Below, piece by piece: positions 41,001 to 48,897 of a stretch of 64,000 bases of DNA (position 1 is its first letter; each line of letters starts with the position of its first letter). The notes under the pieces are model-generated. The model made no database searches. It saw nothing but the letters and a program-made list of their open reading frames with translations, and had not been told where the DNA came from. This stretch comes from G958296245 sp963664035 (GTDB taxonomy: Bacteria > Chloroflexota > Dehalococcoidia > Lucifugimonadales > G958296245), in assembly GCA_963664035.2 (NCBI GenBank), contig OY760867.2, positions 434,001-498,000 of the forward strand, written 5' to 3'. Position numbers and translations under genes: made by a program.

Positions 41001-41702
41001 TCACCCCACCAGCGGCAGCAACTCCCCCAGCGTCTCGATACGCGGGCACCGCTCGTAGCCGCGGTGGATGCCGTCGCGGTCCAGAAGCACCGGCGCTATC
41101 CCGGCCCGCAACGCGCCCGCCACGTCCGACGCCGGCTGGTCGCCCACGTGCATCGCATCGCCCGGCTCCGCCCCGGCCCGCTCCAGCGCCGCCCAGAATA
41201 TCTCCGGGTTCGGCTTTTCGACCCCTACCTCTCCCGACGTAACGACCAGGTCCAGGTGCTCCGCCAGCCCCACGTCGCCCGCGACCCGGTCTCCCGGCTG
41301 GTCGATGTTCGAGATCATCCCGACCGTCACGCCCCGCTCACGCAGCGCGTCCAGGGTGGGGATCGAGTCGTCGAATGGAGCAAGCCCATACGGGATCCTC
41401 TTCAGACGCCGCCATATCCGCGCGGCCGCCTCCGCCGTCACGTCCACGCCGCACCCCCGGAGCACCAGCCGCTCGTACTCCACGAAGAACGCCTCCCTCG
41501 CGGCCTCGCTCCTGAGCCTCAGGGGGGCAACGGCGTTCTGCTCCGTCATGTACGCGTCCGCCGCCGCATAGCCCTCTACTATGCCTTCCGGCGTCACCTC
41601 GATCCCGAACTCCCGGCAAGCCTCCGCCTGCACCTCGTACCGCGACGGGCGGAACCCCGCCAGCGTGTTGTACATGTCGAAGAAGACTACCTTGACCCTC
41701 AT
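41001..41702 (-). CDS. HAD-family hydrolase
   Basis: 233 residues from the ATG at 41702. HAD motif I is VVFFDMYNTLAGFRP (Asp-x-Tyr, with the second position Met rather than the usual Leu/Met-Asp pair of phosphatases), motif II is VGMISNIDQPGD, motif III is the Lys in VGVEKPNPEIFWAAL and motif IV is AMHVGDQPASDVAGAL. With DMYNT in motif I, the second Asp is replaced by Tyr. This is the haloacid-dehalogenase-like (subfamily IA) version, which still forms an Asp-ester; a phosphatase would normally keep DxD. Substrate unknown. Divergent from the AIR-synthase-like gene. Confidence 0.85.
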   Translation of the reverse strand: MRVKVVFFDMYNTLAGFRPSRYEVQAEACREFGIEVTPEGIVEGYAAADAYMTEQNAVAPLRLRSEAAREAFFVEYERLVLRGCGVDVTAEAAARIWRRLKRIPYGLAPFDDSIPTLDALRERGVTVGMISNIDQPGDRVAGDVGLAEHLDLVVTSGEVGVEKPNPEIFWAALERAGAEPGDAMHVGDQPASDVAGALRAGIAPVLLDRDGIHRGYERCPRIETLGELLPLVG

Positions 41703-41803
41703 GAGTCCATGATAGCATGGCCTTCCCGAGGCCAGCCGGTTACCATTCCGTAGGGGCGCTCCCTCGTGGGCGCCCTCGACCAACACCCAGGAGGCACTCC
41801 GAC

Positions 41804-42814
41804 TTGAAACTCGAGGCCGGAAAACTCCCCCTCGACATGCTCTCGCGCCTGCTCCGCAAGATCGACCGGCGCGACCCCAGGGTCGTCCTGGGCCCGAAGG
41901 CCGGCGAGGACGCCGCGCTCATCGACTTCGGCGACCGCTACCTCGTCGCCAAGACCGACCCCATAACCTTCGCCACCGACCTCATAGGCTGGTACCTCGT
42001 CCAGATCAACGCCAACGACCTCGCAGTCATGGGCGCCGCGCCTCGCTGGCTCATGGCAACCCTCCTACTGCCCGAGGGCACCGACTCCGGCGCCGTCGAG
42101 TCCGTCTTCGACCAGATCGGCGCCGCCTGCCGAGAGATCGGCGTGACCCTCATCGGCGGCCACACCGAGGTCACATACGACCTGCCGCGCCCCATAGCCG
42201 TCGGCTCCATGCTCGGCGAGGCCGCCAAGGACGATGTCGTCACCACCTCCGGCGCGCGCCCAGGCGACGCCATCGTGCTCACCAAGGGAGTGGCCATAGA
42301 GGGCGCATCGGTGCTCGCCCGTGAAGACCCCGACGCGCTGACCGCCCGCGGCGTCCTGCCCGAGGACATCGAGCGCGCCCAGCAGTTCCTATTCTCCCCA
42401 GGCATCAGCGTCCTCCGCGACGCAAACGCCGCCCGCCGCGCCGTCGACGTCCACGCCATGCACGACCCCACGGAGGGCGGCATCGCCACCGGGCTCCTGG
42501 AGATGGCCGAGGCCGCCGGCGCCGGCCTCCTCGTCGACCTGGCCGCCGTCCCCGTACTCCCCGAATGCCGCCGCATCTGCGACGCCCTCGGCCTAGACCC
42601 CCTGGGCCTCATCGCGTCCGGCGCCCTCCTGGCCGCCGTCTCACCCGCCGACGCCCCCACCCTCATCGACGCCCTGGCGCTAGAGGGCATCCCCGCCCAG
42701 GATATCGGCCGATTCACCGACCGCGCCGATGGCCTCAGGGCCGTCACCCCCGCCGGCATCGCCGACCTGCCCCAATTCCCGCGCGACGAGCTGGCCCGCC
42801 ACTTCTCTACTTGA
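41804..42814 (+). CDS. AIR synthase-related (HypE/ThiL-like) protein
   Basis: 336 residues from a TTG at 41804, which has GGAGG nine bases upstream. PurM-type ATP-binding fold: KAGEDAALIDFGDRYLVAKT, IGWYLVQINANDLAVMGAAP, GGHTEVTYDLPRPIAVGSML, then C-terminal AMHDPTEGGIATGLLEMAEA and DPLGLIASGALLAAV. These glycine-rich blocks are shared by HypE, ThiL and selenophosphate synthetase. There is no Cys tail as in HypE and no hydrogenase genes nearby, so it is a family member of unknown substrate that activates a carboxyl, phosphate or carbamoyl group with ATP. Confidence 0.82.
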   Translation: MKLEAGKLPLDMLSRLLRKIDRRDPRVVLGPKAGEDAALIDFGDRYLVAKTDPITFATDLIGWYLVQINANDLAVMGAAPRWLMATLLLPEGTDSGAVESVFDQIGAACREIGVTLIGGHTEVTYDLPRPIAVGSMLGEAAKDDVVTTSGARPGDAIVLTKGVAIEGASVLAREDPDALTARGVLPEDIERAQQFLFSPGISVLRDANAARRAVDVHAMHDPTEGGIATGLLEMAEAAGAGLLVDLAAVPVLPECRRICDALGLDPLGLIASGALLAAVSPADAPTLIDALALEGIPAQDIGRFTDRADGLRAVTPAGIADLPQFPRDELARHFST

Positions 42815-43046
42815 TAACGCCCCCGGCAACGACCTTGAGCGTCAGCCCGACCACGACGGCGGCTATGCCCGCGATAATCGTGATGAGGCTGCCGATGAAG
42901 GTGACGAACGCCATGAGGTCGAATACTCCGGCTACGGCAAACCGCCACGTCAGCCCAATTGACAAGCCATAGAGCAGGGCCAGCACCACGCTCGCGATTG
43001 CGAGGAGGATGCCGGTCCTGATGAGTGTCCGACTGAGCCTCTGCAC
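42807..43046 (-). CDS. small two-helix membrane protein
   Basis: 79 residues with a GTG start. Two strongly hydrophobic segments, about 10-32 (TGILLAIASVVLALLYGLSI) and about 43-72 (DLMAFVTFIGSLITIIAGIA and on), separated by a short polar turn. No recognisable family. It overlaps the converging AIR-synthase-like gene by eight bases and lies just outside a MITE. The coding case rests on the coherent membrane pattern only. Confidence 0.5.
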   Translation of the reverse strand: MQRLSRTLIRTGILLAIASVVLALLYGLSIGLTWRFAVAGVFDLMAFVTFIGSLITIIAGIAAVVVGLTLKVVAGGVIK

Positions 43047-43113
43047 AGTAGCCTATGACCGCATGGAGTTGCCGGAATGGGTGCCACGTCATTTTACAAC
43101 GGGCCGCGTACGT

Positions 43114-43236
43114 CCCAAATCCCCCACCTCCAGGTTCAGCGCCATATCTATCGGCCATCACCCCGTAGGGGCTGGTTTCAAACCAGCCCTCCCCCTTGCC
43201 GTAGAGCGTCACCGCCATTTAGGTGGGGGATTTTGG
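43114..43236. mobile_element. 123-bp MITE, copy 1
   Basis: Terminal inverted repeats of 16 bp: CCCAAATCCCCCACCT at 43114-43129 and AGGTGGGGGATTTTGG at 43221-43236 (one mismatch). A central palindrome GGCTGGTTTCAAACCAGCC sits at about 43170. The flanks carry the direct repeat TACGT (43109-43113 and 43237-43241), extendable to TACGTCCC when the element's own C residues are counted. No coding capacity. A second 123-bp copy is at 62145-62267. Confidence 0.88.
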
Positions 43237-43329
43237 TACGTCCCTTTGACGTTCCCAAGCCCGTCAAGCTAACATTCCCCCAACGCTGGCCCGGCAGCGC
43301 CCCTAACCCATGTTACCTACCAGACTCCC

Positions 43330-45117
43330 ATGAGCCTCCCCGCCGCGTTCCGCGAGCCGCCCGTCCGGATCAAGGCGCGCCAGTACGGCGGCCTCCTCCG
43401 GCGCTACCTCGGCCCCCAGCTACCGTTCGTCCTCACCCTCGGCGTCCTGCTCCTACTCAGCCTCGGCCTCCAGCTCGTCCTTCCCCAGATCGTCCGCTAC
43501 TTCATAGACGAGGCCCAGAGGGGCGCCGCCGTAGCCGCTCTCGCGGCCACCGCGGGCACGTTCATAACCATCGCCGTCATCCAGCAGCTGGTCCAGGTCT
43601 TCGCCACCTACTTCTCCGAGCGCGTCGGCTGGACCGCCACCAACGACATCCGCGAGGACCTCGCCGCCCATGCCCTCTCGCTGGACATGTCCTACCACAA
43701 CGACCGCACCCCCGGCGAGATGATCGAGCGCGTCGACGGCGACCCCAACGAGCTCGGCACATTCTTCTCGCTCTTCATATTCGAGATGCTCGGCAGCCTC
43801 CTGCTGCTCATCGGCATCCTCGTCCTGCTGCTGCGCGAGGACTGGCGCGCAGGCCTCGCCCTAACCGCCTTCGTCGCCGCCGGCATGATCGTGCTCACCA
43901 GCATCCGCAACATCGCCGTCCCCTACTGGAAGGCAAACAGGGCCGCCAGCGCCGACTCCTTCGGCTTCCTGGAAGAGCGCCTCGCCGGCGCGGAGGACAT
44001 CCGCTCCAACGACGCCAAGCCCTACGTCATGCGCCGCTTCCACGAGCTGATGCGGAGCTGGTACTCCAAGGCCCTCAAGGCCGGCATCATGAGCAGCGTC
44101 ATGTTCAGCACCACCATGTTCATGTTCGGCGCCGGCAGCGCCATCTCCCTATCCCTGGGCGCATACCTCTACTTCGGCGGCCACGTCACCCTCGGCGCCG
44201 TCTACCTCATCTTCCACTACACCCAGATGCTCGTGATGCCCATAAACCGCTTCACACAGCAGCTAGACAGCTTCCAGCGCGCCAGCGCCGCCATATCCCG
44301 CATCCGCGAGCTCGACTCCATCCGCAAGACCGTGCTCGACCCGCCCGAGGAGGACAGCGTCGACCTGCCGGAGGGCAAGCCCCTATCCGTCCGGTTCGAC
44401 GGCGTAACCTTCGCCTACGGGGACGACCCCGTGCTCTCCAACGTCTCGCTCGATCTCGCGCCCGGGCGCGTGCTCGGCCTGCTGGGACGCACCGGAAGCG
44501 GCAAGACGACCATGACGCGCCTGCTCTTCCGCCTCTACGACCCCGCGGCGGGCGTCGTCCGCGTCGGCGGACAGGACATCCGCCGCATGCCCGTCACCCG
44601 GCTACGCCGCCACATCTCCATGGTCACCCAGGACGTGCGCCTCTTCCACGGCACCGTCCGCGACAATCTCACCTTCTTCGACGAGTCCATACCCGACGAG
44701 CGCCTCGTAGAGGTGATCGACGAGCTCCGCATGCGCCCCTGGCTCGACTCGCTGCCCGACGGCCTCGATACCCGCCTCCTCTCCGAGGGCGCCGGCCTCT
44801 CCGCCGGCGAGGCGCAGCTACTCGCCTTCGCACGCGTCTTCCTCAAGGGCTCCGGCGTGCTCATACTCGACGAGGCGTCGTCCCGCCTCGACCGGAGCAC
44901 CGAGCAGATGATCGAGCGCGCCGTAGACCGCCTCGTCCGAGACCGCACCGTCATCGTCATAGCCCACCACCTCGCCACCATCCGCCGCTGCGACGAGATC
45001 GCCATCCTGGAGCAGGGCAGCCTCGTAGAGCACGGCGGCCGCGAGCGCCTGGCCGCCGACCCCGCGACGCGCTTCCACCGCCTCCTCCGGACCGGCCTCG
45101 AGGAGGCGCTGCCGTGA
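43330..45117 (+). CDS. ABC exporter half-transporter, permease-ATPase (subunit A)
   Basis: 595 residues. Six membrane helices (first two around LPFVLTLGVLLLLSLGLQLV and ALAATAGTFITIAVIQQLVQ) then an ATPase domain: Walker A LLGRTGSGKTTMTRLLFRLY (near residue 385), Q-loop MVTQDVRLFHGTVRDN, a signature reading GAGLSAGEAQLLAFARVFLK (LSAGE, not LSGGQ), Walker B GVLILDEASSRLD with the catalytic Glu and H-loop VIAHHLATIRR. It overlaps the next gene by four bases. Pairing a degenerate signature here with a degenerate Walker B there is the hallmark of heterodimeric exporters. Substrate unknown (drugs, lipids or peptides). Confidence 0.93.
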   Translation: MSLPAAFREPPVRIKARQYGGLLRRYLGPQLPFVLTLGVLLLLSLGLQLVLPQIVRYFIDEAQRGAAVAALAATAGTFITIAVIQQLVQVFATYFSERVGWTATNDIREDLAAHALSLDMSYHNDRTPGEMIERVDGDPNELGTFFSLFIFEMLGSLLLLIGILVLLLREDWRAGLALTAFVAAGMIVLTSIRNIAVPYWKANRAASADSFGFLEERLAGAEDIRSNDAKPYVMRRFHELMRSWYSKALKAGIMSSVMFSTTMFMFGAGSAISLSLGAYLYFGGHVTLGAVYLIFHYTQMLVMPINRFTQQLDSFQRASAAISRIRELDSIRKTVLDPPEEDSVDLPEGKPLSVRFDGVTFAYGDDPVLSNVSLDLAPGRVLGLLGRTGSGKTTMTRLLFRLYDPAAGVVRVGGQDIRRMPVTRLRRHISMVTQDVRLFHGTVRDNLTFFDESIPDERLVEVIDELRMRPWLDSLPDGLDTRLLSEGAGLSAGEAQLLAFARVFLKGSGVLILDEASSRLDRSTEQMIERAVDRLVRDRTVIVIAHHLATIRRCDEIAILEQGSLVEHGGRERLAADPATRFHRLLRTGLEEALP

Positions 45118-46910
45118 GCACCTGGCGCTACCTCGTACGCCTCGCCCGCTACCAGCCCCGTTACTTCGCCATGCTCGGCGCCCGCACCGTCAGCATCGCC
45201 CTCATACCGCAGGGCGTCGCCCTCACGACCCGCGCCATCTTCGACAACATGACCAGCGAGCAGGCCGCCACCGTCGGCTTCTGGAGCCTCGCCGCCATTC
45301 TCGTGGCCCTCGCCGTCACCCGCTCCCTGATCATCTTCGGCAACGTCGTCCTCAGCGTACGGGTCGACTTCACGTTCGCAACCCTCCTGCGCAAGAACGT
45401 CTTCGACCACGTGCTCGACCAGCCTGGCAACCGCGCCCTGCCAGAGTCCACCGGCGAGGCCGTGACCCGCTTCCGCGAGGACGTCGACTACATCACCCGC
45501 TACCTCCAGCGCTTCGGCTTCGCGATCCCGCTCGTCGTCTTCGCCGCCCTCGCCCTCTACGTCATGGTACAGATCAGCCCCCTCATAACCTTCGCCGTCT
45601 TCCTACCCCTCGCCCTCATCATGGTCACAGTCAGCGCCGCTACCCGGTGGCTCCGACGCTTCCGCATCGACAACAGGGAGGCCACCGGCGACGTCACCAG
45701 CCTCCTCGGCGAGATGTTCGGCTCCGTCGAGGCCATCAAGGTCGCCAACGCCGAGAGCCGGATGCTGGCCGAGCTCAAGCGCCTCAACAGCCGCCGCAAG
45801 ACCTACACCATCCGCGACACCCTCCTCACGCAGTCCCTCAACTCCGTCTTCCAGAACACCGTCACCATCGGCACCGGCCTCATACTCCTCATCGCCGCCT
45901 CCGCCATGCGCGGCGGCTCCTTCACCATCGGCGACTTCGCCCTCTTCGTCAGCTACCTCTACACCGTCGGATGGCTCAACACCGAGGTCGGCGGCGTGCT
46001 GGCCGAGTACCGCCAGACCGGCGTATCGTTCGACCGCCTCGCGGGCCTCATGCCGACCGCGCCCTCCGGCAATCTCGTGCGCCACCGGCAGACCCACGTC
46101 ACCGGCCCCCTGCCCGAAGTCCCATACGTCCCCAGGACCGACGCCCACCGCCTCGACCTCCTCGAGGTCGACGGCCTCTCCTACCGCTACGGGGCCGACG
46201 GCCGCGGCATCGAGGACATACGCCTTCGTGTGCCCCGAGGCTCCTTCACCGTCGTAACCGGACGCATAGGCTCCGGCAAGACCACCCTGCTAAAGGTGCT
46301 CCTCGGCCTCCTCCCCCGTGACTCCGGTGAGGTCAGGTGGAACGGCCACCCCGTCGACGACCTCGCCGCCTTCTTCGTCCCCCCGCGCTCCGCCTACACC
46401 TCCCAGGTGCCGCGCCTCTTCAGCGAGCCCCTCAGGGACAACATACTCATGGGCCTGCCCGAGCGCGCCGCCGACCTGCCCGCCGCAGTCCACGCCGCCG
46501 TCATGGAGCGAGACGTCCAGGAGCTGGAGCACGGCCTCGACACCATGGTCGGAGCGCGCGGCGTCAAGCTCTCAGGCGGCCAGCTACGCCGCTCCGCGGC
46601 AGCCAGGATGTTCGTGCGCGAGCCGGAGCTCCTCGTCTTCGACGACCTCTCCTCCGGCCTCGACGTCGACACCGAGCAGGAGCTATGGGCCCGCCTCTTC
46701 GACCGCACCGACGCAACCGCCCTAGTCGTCTCCCACCGCCGCGCCGCCCTCCGCCGCGCCGACCGCGTCATCGTCCTCAAGGACGGCCGCATAGACGCCG
46801 AAGGCGCCCTCGACGACCTCCTCCAGACCTCCGAAGAGATGCGCCGCCTCTGGGCCGGCGACGTAGGCGACCCCACCCAGGACAGCCAACCCGCAACCGC
46901 AATCGGATAG
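45114..46910 (+). CDS. ABC exporter half-transporter, permease-ATPase (subunit B)
   Basis: 598 residues from a GTG overlapping the previous stop, with GGAGG upstream. A membrane domain of six helices (ALYVMVQISPLITFAVFLPL is one pair) then the ATPase: Walker A VVTGRIGSGKTTLLKVLLGL, signature ARGVKLSGGQLRRSAAARMF (canonical), Walker B PELLVFDDLSSGLD where the catalytic Glu is replaced by Asp, and H-loop LVVSHRRAALR. This subunit therefore supplies the intact signature to its partner's working ATP site and forms the inactive site with its own Walker B. Partner of the gene at 43330-45117. Confidence 0.93.
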   Translation: MSTWRYLVRLARYQPRYFAMLGARTVSIALIPQGVALTTRAIFDNMTSEQAATVGFWSLAAILVALAVTRSLIIFGNVVLSVRVDFTFATLLRKNVFDHVLDQPGNRALPESTGEAVTRFREDVDYITRYLQRFGFAIPLVVFAALALYVMVQISPLITFAVFLPLALIMVTVSAATRWLRRFRIDNREATGDVTSLLGEMFGSVEAIKVANAESRMLAELKRLNSRRKTYTIRDTLLTQSLNSVFQNTVTIGTGLILLIAASAMRGGSFTIGDFALFVSYLYTVGWLNTEVGGVLAEYRQTGVSFDRLAGLMPTAPSGNLVRHRQTHVTGPLPEVPYVPRTDAHRLDLLEVDGLSYRYGADGRGIEDIRLRVPRGSFTVVTGRIGSGKTTLLKVLLGLLPRDSGEVRWNGHPVDDLAAFFVPPRSAYTSQVPRLFSEPLRDNILMGLPERAADLPAAVHAAVMERDVQELEHGLDTMVGARGVKLSGGQLRRSAAARMFVREPELLVFDDLSSGLDVDTEQELWARLFDRTDATALVVSHRRAALRRADRVIVLKDGRIDAEGALDDLLQTSEEMRRLWAGDVGDPTQDSQPATAIG

Positions 46911-46964
46911 CCCCTGCCCCAAGGCGATTGCATTTCAACCTTGACCTCTCTGAAACATAAGGTA

Positions 46965-47037
46965 CCCGTAGGGGCTGGTTTCAAACCAGCCCTCCCTTGC
47001 CCTGGAGCGCCACCGCTATTTAGGTGGGGGATTTTGG
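46965..47037. repeat. half copy of the 123-bp MITE
   Basis: This stretch matches the right 60% of the MITE: CCCGTAGGGGCTGGTTTCAA through the palindrome to AGGTGGGGGATTTTGG. The left terminal repeat is missing and no flanking direct repeat is visible, so it is a decayed or internally deleted copy. The rest of 46911-47130 holds no gene I can see. Confidence 0.75.
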
Positions 47038-47130
47038 CCCACGAGGCGCGTCCCAATCATCCCAATCGCCCCCATCACGCGAATCACAGTTCAGACTTGC
47101 CATCCACGTCTAGGCCGCCTGTGCTAACAT

Positions 47131-48249
47131 ATGAAGGCAATGAACACCCAAGAACGCCTCGACGCGCTCCTCCAGGACCTGGAAACCCTGACCGGCGAGC
47201 AGGTCGGCTACCCGTGCAACCACGAGTACGACTACTCCGCGCTATGGCCCTTCCTACGGTACAGCGCCAACAACGTCGGCGACCCCTTCCACGACAGCAA
47301 CTTCCGCCCCAACTCCCACGAGATCGAGCGCGAGGTCGTCCACCTCTTCGCCGACCTCATGCGCATCGAGAGAGACCAGGCGTGGGGTTACGTCACCTCC
47401 GGCGGCACCGAGGGCAACATGTACGGCCTATACATGGCCCGCGAGCTCTTCCCCGACGGCGTGGTCTACTTCTCCCAGGACACCCACTACAGCGTCGTCA
47501 AGATCCTGAGCGTGCTCAAGATGCGAAACATCATGATCAGGAGCCAGGACAACGGCGAGATAGACTACGACGACCTCTACGAGACCATCCGCATCAACCG
47601 CGCCGAACCCGTCATCTTCATGGCCAACATAGGCACCACCATGAAGGGCGCCGTCGACGACGTCGCCAGGGTGCGCGCCATCCTCGGCGACCTCGCCGTC
47701 ACCAACTACTACGTCCACGCCGACGCCGCCCTGAGCGGCATGATCCTGCCCTTCGTGGACGACCCCCAGCCATACGGCTTCGACGCCGGATTCGACAGCG
47801 TGGCCGTCAGCGGCCACAAGATGGTCGGCTCGCCGCTCCCCTGCGGGGTAGCCCTCACCAAGCGCGATTACGTCTCGCGGGTCGCCCGCGCCATAGAGTA
47901 CGTGGGCGTGCTCGACACCACCCTCACCGGCTCGCGCAGCGCCCTGGCGCCCATCATCATCTGGTACGCCTTCCAACGCCACGGCCTGGACGGCTTCAGC
48001 CGAATCGTGGCCGGGTGCCTCGATACCGCCGAGTACGCCGTCAACCGCTTCAACGACGTCGGCATACCCGCATGGCGCAACCACAACTCGATCACCGTCG
48101 TCTTCCAAAGGCCCGCCGATGAGGTGGTCCGCAGGTGGCAGATCGCCCCCTACCAGGACATCGCGCACGTCATCGCCATGCCCCAGGTAACGAGGGAGAG
48201 GATCGACGCCGTGGTGGACGACTGCCTACGAAGCCAGGACCAAGAATAG
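47131..48249 (+). CDS. hdc: PLP-dependent histidine decarboxylase-type enzyme
   Basis: 372 residues; a second ATG at 47140 may be the real start, since a TGCTAACAT extended -10-like box ends just before 47131. Group II PLP decarboxylase: GYPCNHEYDYSALWPFLRYS, GYVTSGGTEGNMYGLYMARE, FSQDTHYSVVKIL (PLP-stacking His), NIGTTMKGAVDD, YVHADAALSGMILPF (Asp-Ala-Ala) and PLP lysine Lys230 in DSVAVSGHKMVGSPLPCG. Length and motifs match bacterial histidine decarboxylases of the PLP type, but related enzymes use serine or other amino acids. It is followed 13 bases on by a double-ACT gene, an unusual partner that could sense amino acids. Confidence 0.82.
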   Translation: MKAMNTQERLDALLQDLETLTGEQVGYPCNHEYDYSALWPFLRYSANNVGDPFHDSNFRPNSHEIEREVVHLFADLMRIERDQAWGYVTSGGTEGNMYGLYMARELFPDGVVYFSQDTHYSVVKILSVLKMRNIMIRSQDNGEIDYDDLYETIRINRAEPVIFMANIGTTMKGAVDDVARVRAILGDLAVTNYYVHADAALSGMILPFVDDPQPYGFDAGFDSVAVSGHKMVGSPLPCGVALTKRDYVSRVARAIEYVGVLDTTLTGSRSALAPIIIWYAFQRHGLDGFSRIVAGCLDTAEYAVNRFNDVGIPAWRNHNSITVVFQRPADEVVRRWQIAPYQDIAHVIAMPQVTRERIDAVVDDCLRSQDQE

Positions 48250-48262
48250 GAGTGCAGACAGA

Positions 48263-48655
48263 ATGACCAGGATCATCATCATGGCGAAGAACGAAGTGGG
48301 AGTCATCGCCGACATCAGCCGCGTGTTGGCCGACGCCGGCATCAACATCGAGACCATCAGCGCCGAGGCCCTCGGCGACAAGGGCGTCATCACCCTCACC
48401 GCCGACGACTACGACGGCGCCCTCAAAGCCCTCACGGACGCCGACTTCAAGACCGTCACCGACGACGCGCTCGTCCTCAGCCTCCGCGACGAACCCGGCG
48501 CCCTCGCCAAGGTCGCCGAGAGCCTCAAGCTAGGCGGCGTCAACATCCAGAGCCTCCACATCCTCGACCGCCGCGACAACCACACCACCGTAGCCATCTC
48601 CACCGACAACCGCGCCAAGGCGGAGACCCTAGTCGACAAGGACGCGATAGTCTAG
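48263..48655 (+). CDS. double ACT-domain protein
   Basis: 130 residues built of two ACT repeats: residues 1-65 (TRIIIMAKNEVGVIADISRV, DAGINIETISAEALG) and 66-130 (LVLSLRDEPGALAKVAESLK, GGVNIQSLHILDRR). ACT domains bind amino acids and adjust linked enzymes. No catalytic domain is attached, so it is probably a stand-alone sensor or a regulatory subunit of the adjacent decarboxylase, with which it shares an operon. Confidence 0.88.
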   Translation: MTRIIIMAKNEVGVIADISRVLADAGINIETISAEALGDKGVITLTADDYDGALKALTDADFKTVTDDALVLSLRDEPGALAKVAESLKLGGVNIQSLHILDRRDNHTTVAISTDNRAKAETLVDKDAIV

Positions 48656-48897
48656 CGCTCCAACATCTTTGGGTCCCTTCCCCCTCAGGGGAAAGGTTAG
48701 AGCCTGCCCTGAGCTTGTCGAAGGGATGGGGGTGTCGCGCAGTCCACCAGTGCTCCAACATTGTTGAAGTGATGGCTAACCTTGGAATCCCCTCCCCCAA
48801 AATGGGGGAGGGTTAGGGTGGGGGCGTCGCGCAGTCCACTAGTGCTCCAACATTGTTGAAGTATGGCTAATCTTGGAATCCCCTCCCCCATTTTGGG
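48656..48897. repeat. tandem array of about 92-bp repeats
   Basis: Three units: a diverged one at 48656-48748 (starting CGCTCCAACATC), a complete one at 48749-48840 and one starting at 48841 that is interrupted at 48898 by the IS4-family element and continues after 50229. Units share AGTGCTCCAACATTGTTGAA, a CCCTCCCCC/GGGGGAGGG palindrome, GGGTTAGGGTGGGGG and GCGCAGTCCAC. A lone relative lies at 24250-24372. Confidence 0.85.

Noticed and set aside
41753..41778. Short GC hairpin (GGGCGC/GCGCCC) as a riboswitch ahead of the AIR-synthase-like gene
   Set aside because: The stem is only 6-7 bp and has the look of a dispersed repeat; no conserved aptamer features.
43077..45113. Arg/Pro-rich protein in the frame leading into the second ABC subunit
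   Set aside because: It is a shadow of the first ABC subunit; the real second gene starts at the GTG at 45114.
48656..48897. CRISPR array
   Set aside because: The units are about 92 bp with no alternation of short repeats and unique spacers and no cas genes nearby; they belong to the dispersed palindrome family.
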